A DNA stretch of 64,000 nt, taken from NCBI RefSeq assembly GCF_001182785.1, contig NZ_CP012099.1:1052501-1116500 (forward strand). The letters are read 5' to 3'. The position numbers and the translations under genes were made by a program. The DNA is from Bacillus thuringiensis (GTDB lineage Bacteria > Bacillota > Bacilli > Bacillales > Bacillaceae_G). The notes below the pieces were generated by a model, which did no database searches, was not told the DNA's origin, and was given only the letters and a program-made list of their open reading frames with translations. Position 1 is the first letter of the stretch, and the number at the start of each line of letters is the position of its first letter. Positions 63,851-64,000 of the stretch are shown here, piece by piece.

Positions 63851-64000
63851 AAATTCCTCCTTATTTGGAATAGAGATAATTATATTTTATAAGAAATACT
63901 AAAAATTAGAAATTCCATTTTAGAAAAAGATTGTACATTTTATTTTAATGTGCTATGATGATGTCAGTTGAATAGTTAAATTAAGCAATCCATATGTTAT

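Overview
The window is a chromosomal segment of a low-GC Gram-positive bacterium, almost certainly a member of the Bacillus cereus group (B. cereus / B. thuringiensis). Four things support this. The gene order pbpF-hemE-hemH-hemY-yhgD-yhgE followed by yhfH-yhfI-lplJ-lcfB matches the B. subtilis hem region. A cytK pore-forming toxin gene carries a consensus PlcR box. Three copies of a bcr1-like repeat, a family specific to the B. cereus group, are present. Start codons and ribosome binding sites (strong GGAGG, many TTG/GTG starts) are Bacillus-like.

Layout. 1-4.6 kb: end of a class A penicillin-binding protein, then the late haem genes hemE-hemH-hemY. 4.7-11 kb: a large secreted endonuclease/phosphatase-fold nuclease, small membrane proteins, and a BlaI/M56 repressor-protease pair behind a perfect double dyad operator. 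11.3-14.8 kb: yhgD (TetR) and yhgE, with three matching TGAC-N15-GTCA palindromes. 14.8-24.6 kb: a bcr1 copy, small membrane genes, DinB, WYL, LacI (DegA-like), yhfH, yhfI, lplJ, a 40-bp tandem repeat, a lipoprotein and lcfB. 25-29.1 kb: a consensus Fur box with a very short ORF, then a complete sulfate ABC transporter operon.

29.3-40.3 kb is accessory DNA. It holds a 5'-truncated and frameshifted rhs (YD-repeat, WapA-like) toxin gene, a second badly broken rhs copy with its own toxin tip, smaller rhs scraps, and about ten small genes resembling immunity proteins (WapI-like, SUFU-like, Imm26-like, DUF7660-like, DUF6882-like, RraB-like and unknowns). No intact toxin is left here, so it reads as a graveyard of toxin tips with a retained bank of immunity genes. 

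40.3-64 kb: cytK under PlcR, a metallophosphoesterase, CPBP proteases, an HD-domain protein, an ECF sigma/anti-sigma pair with a plausible autoregulated promoter, an AraC/GyrI-like regulator, and a VOC gene cut off by a second bcr1. Next comes a 227-bp mobile-looking element (perfect 11-bp terminal inverted repeats, flush 5-bp direct repeats) carrying a 50-residue ORF with a hairpin against its ribosome binding site. It is followed by a second copy of the 40-bp repeat, a two-component system, small membrane genes, an M48 protease, a chemotaxis receptor, two tandem SLH proteins, the glyoxylate bypass aceB-aceA, an APH-family kinase and a DUF6584 protein. 

No tRNA, rRNA or CRISPR array was seen. 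Family names come from reading motifs by eye; no database search was run.
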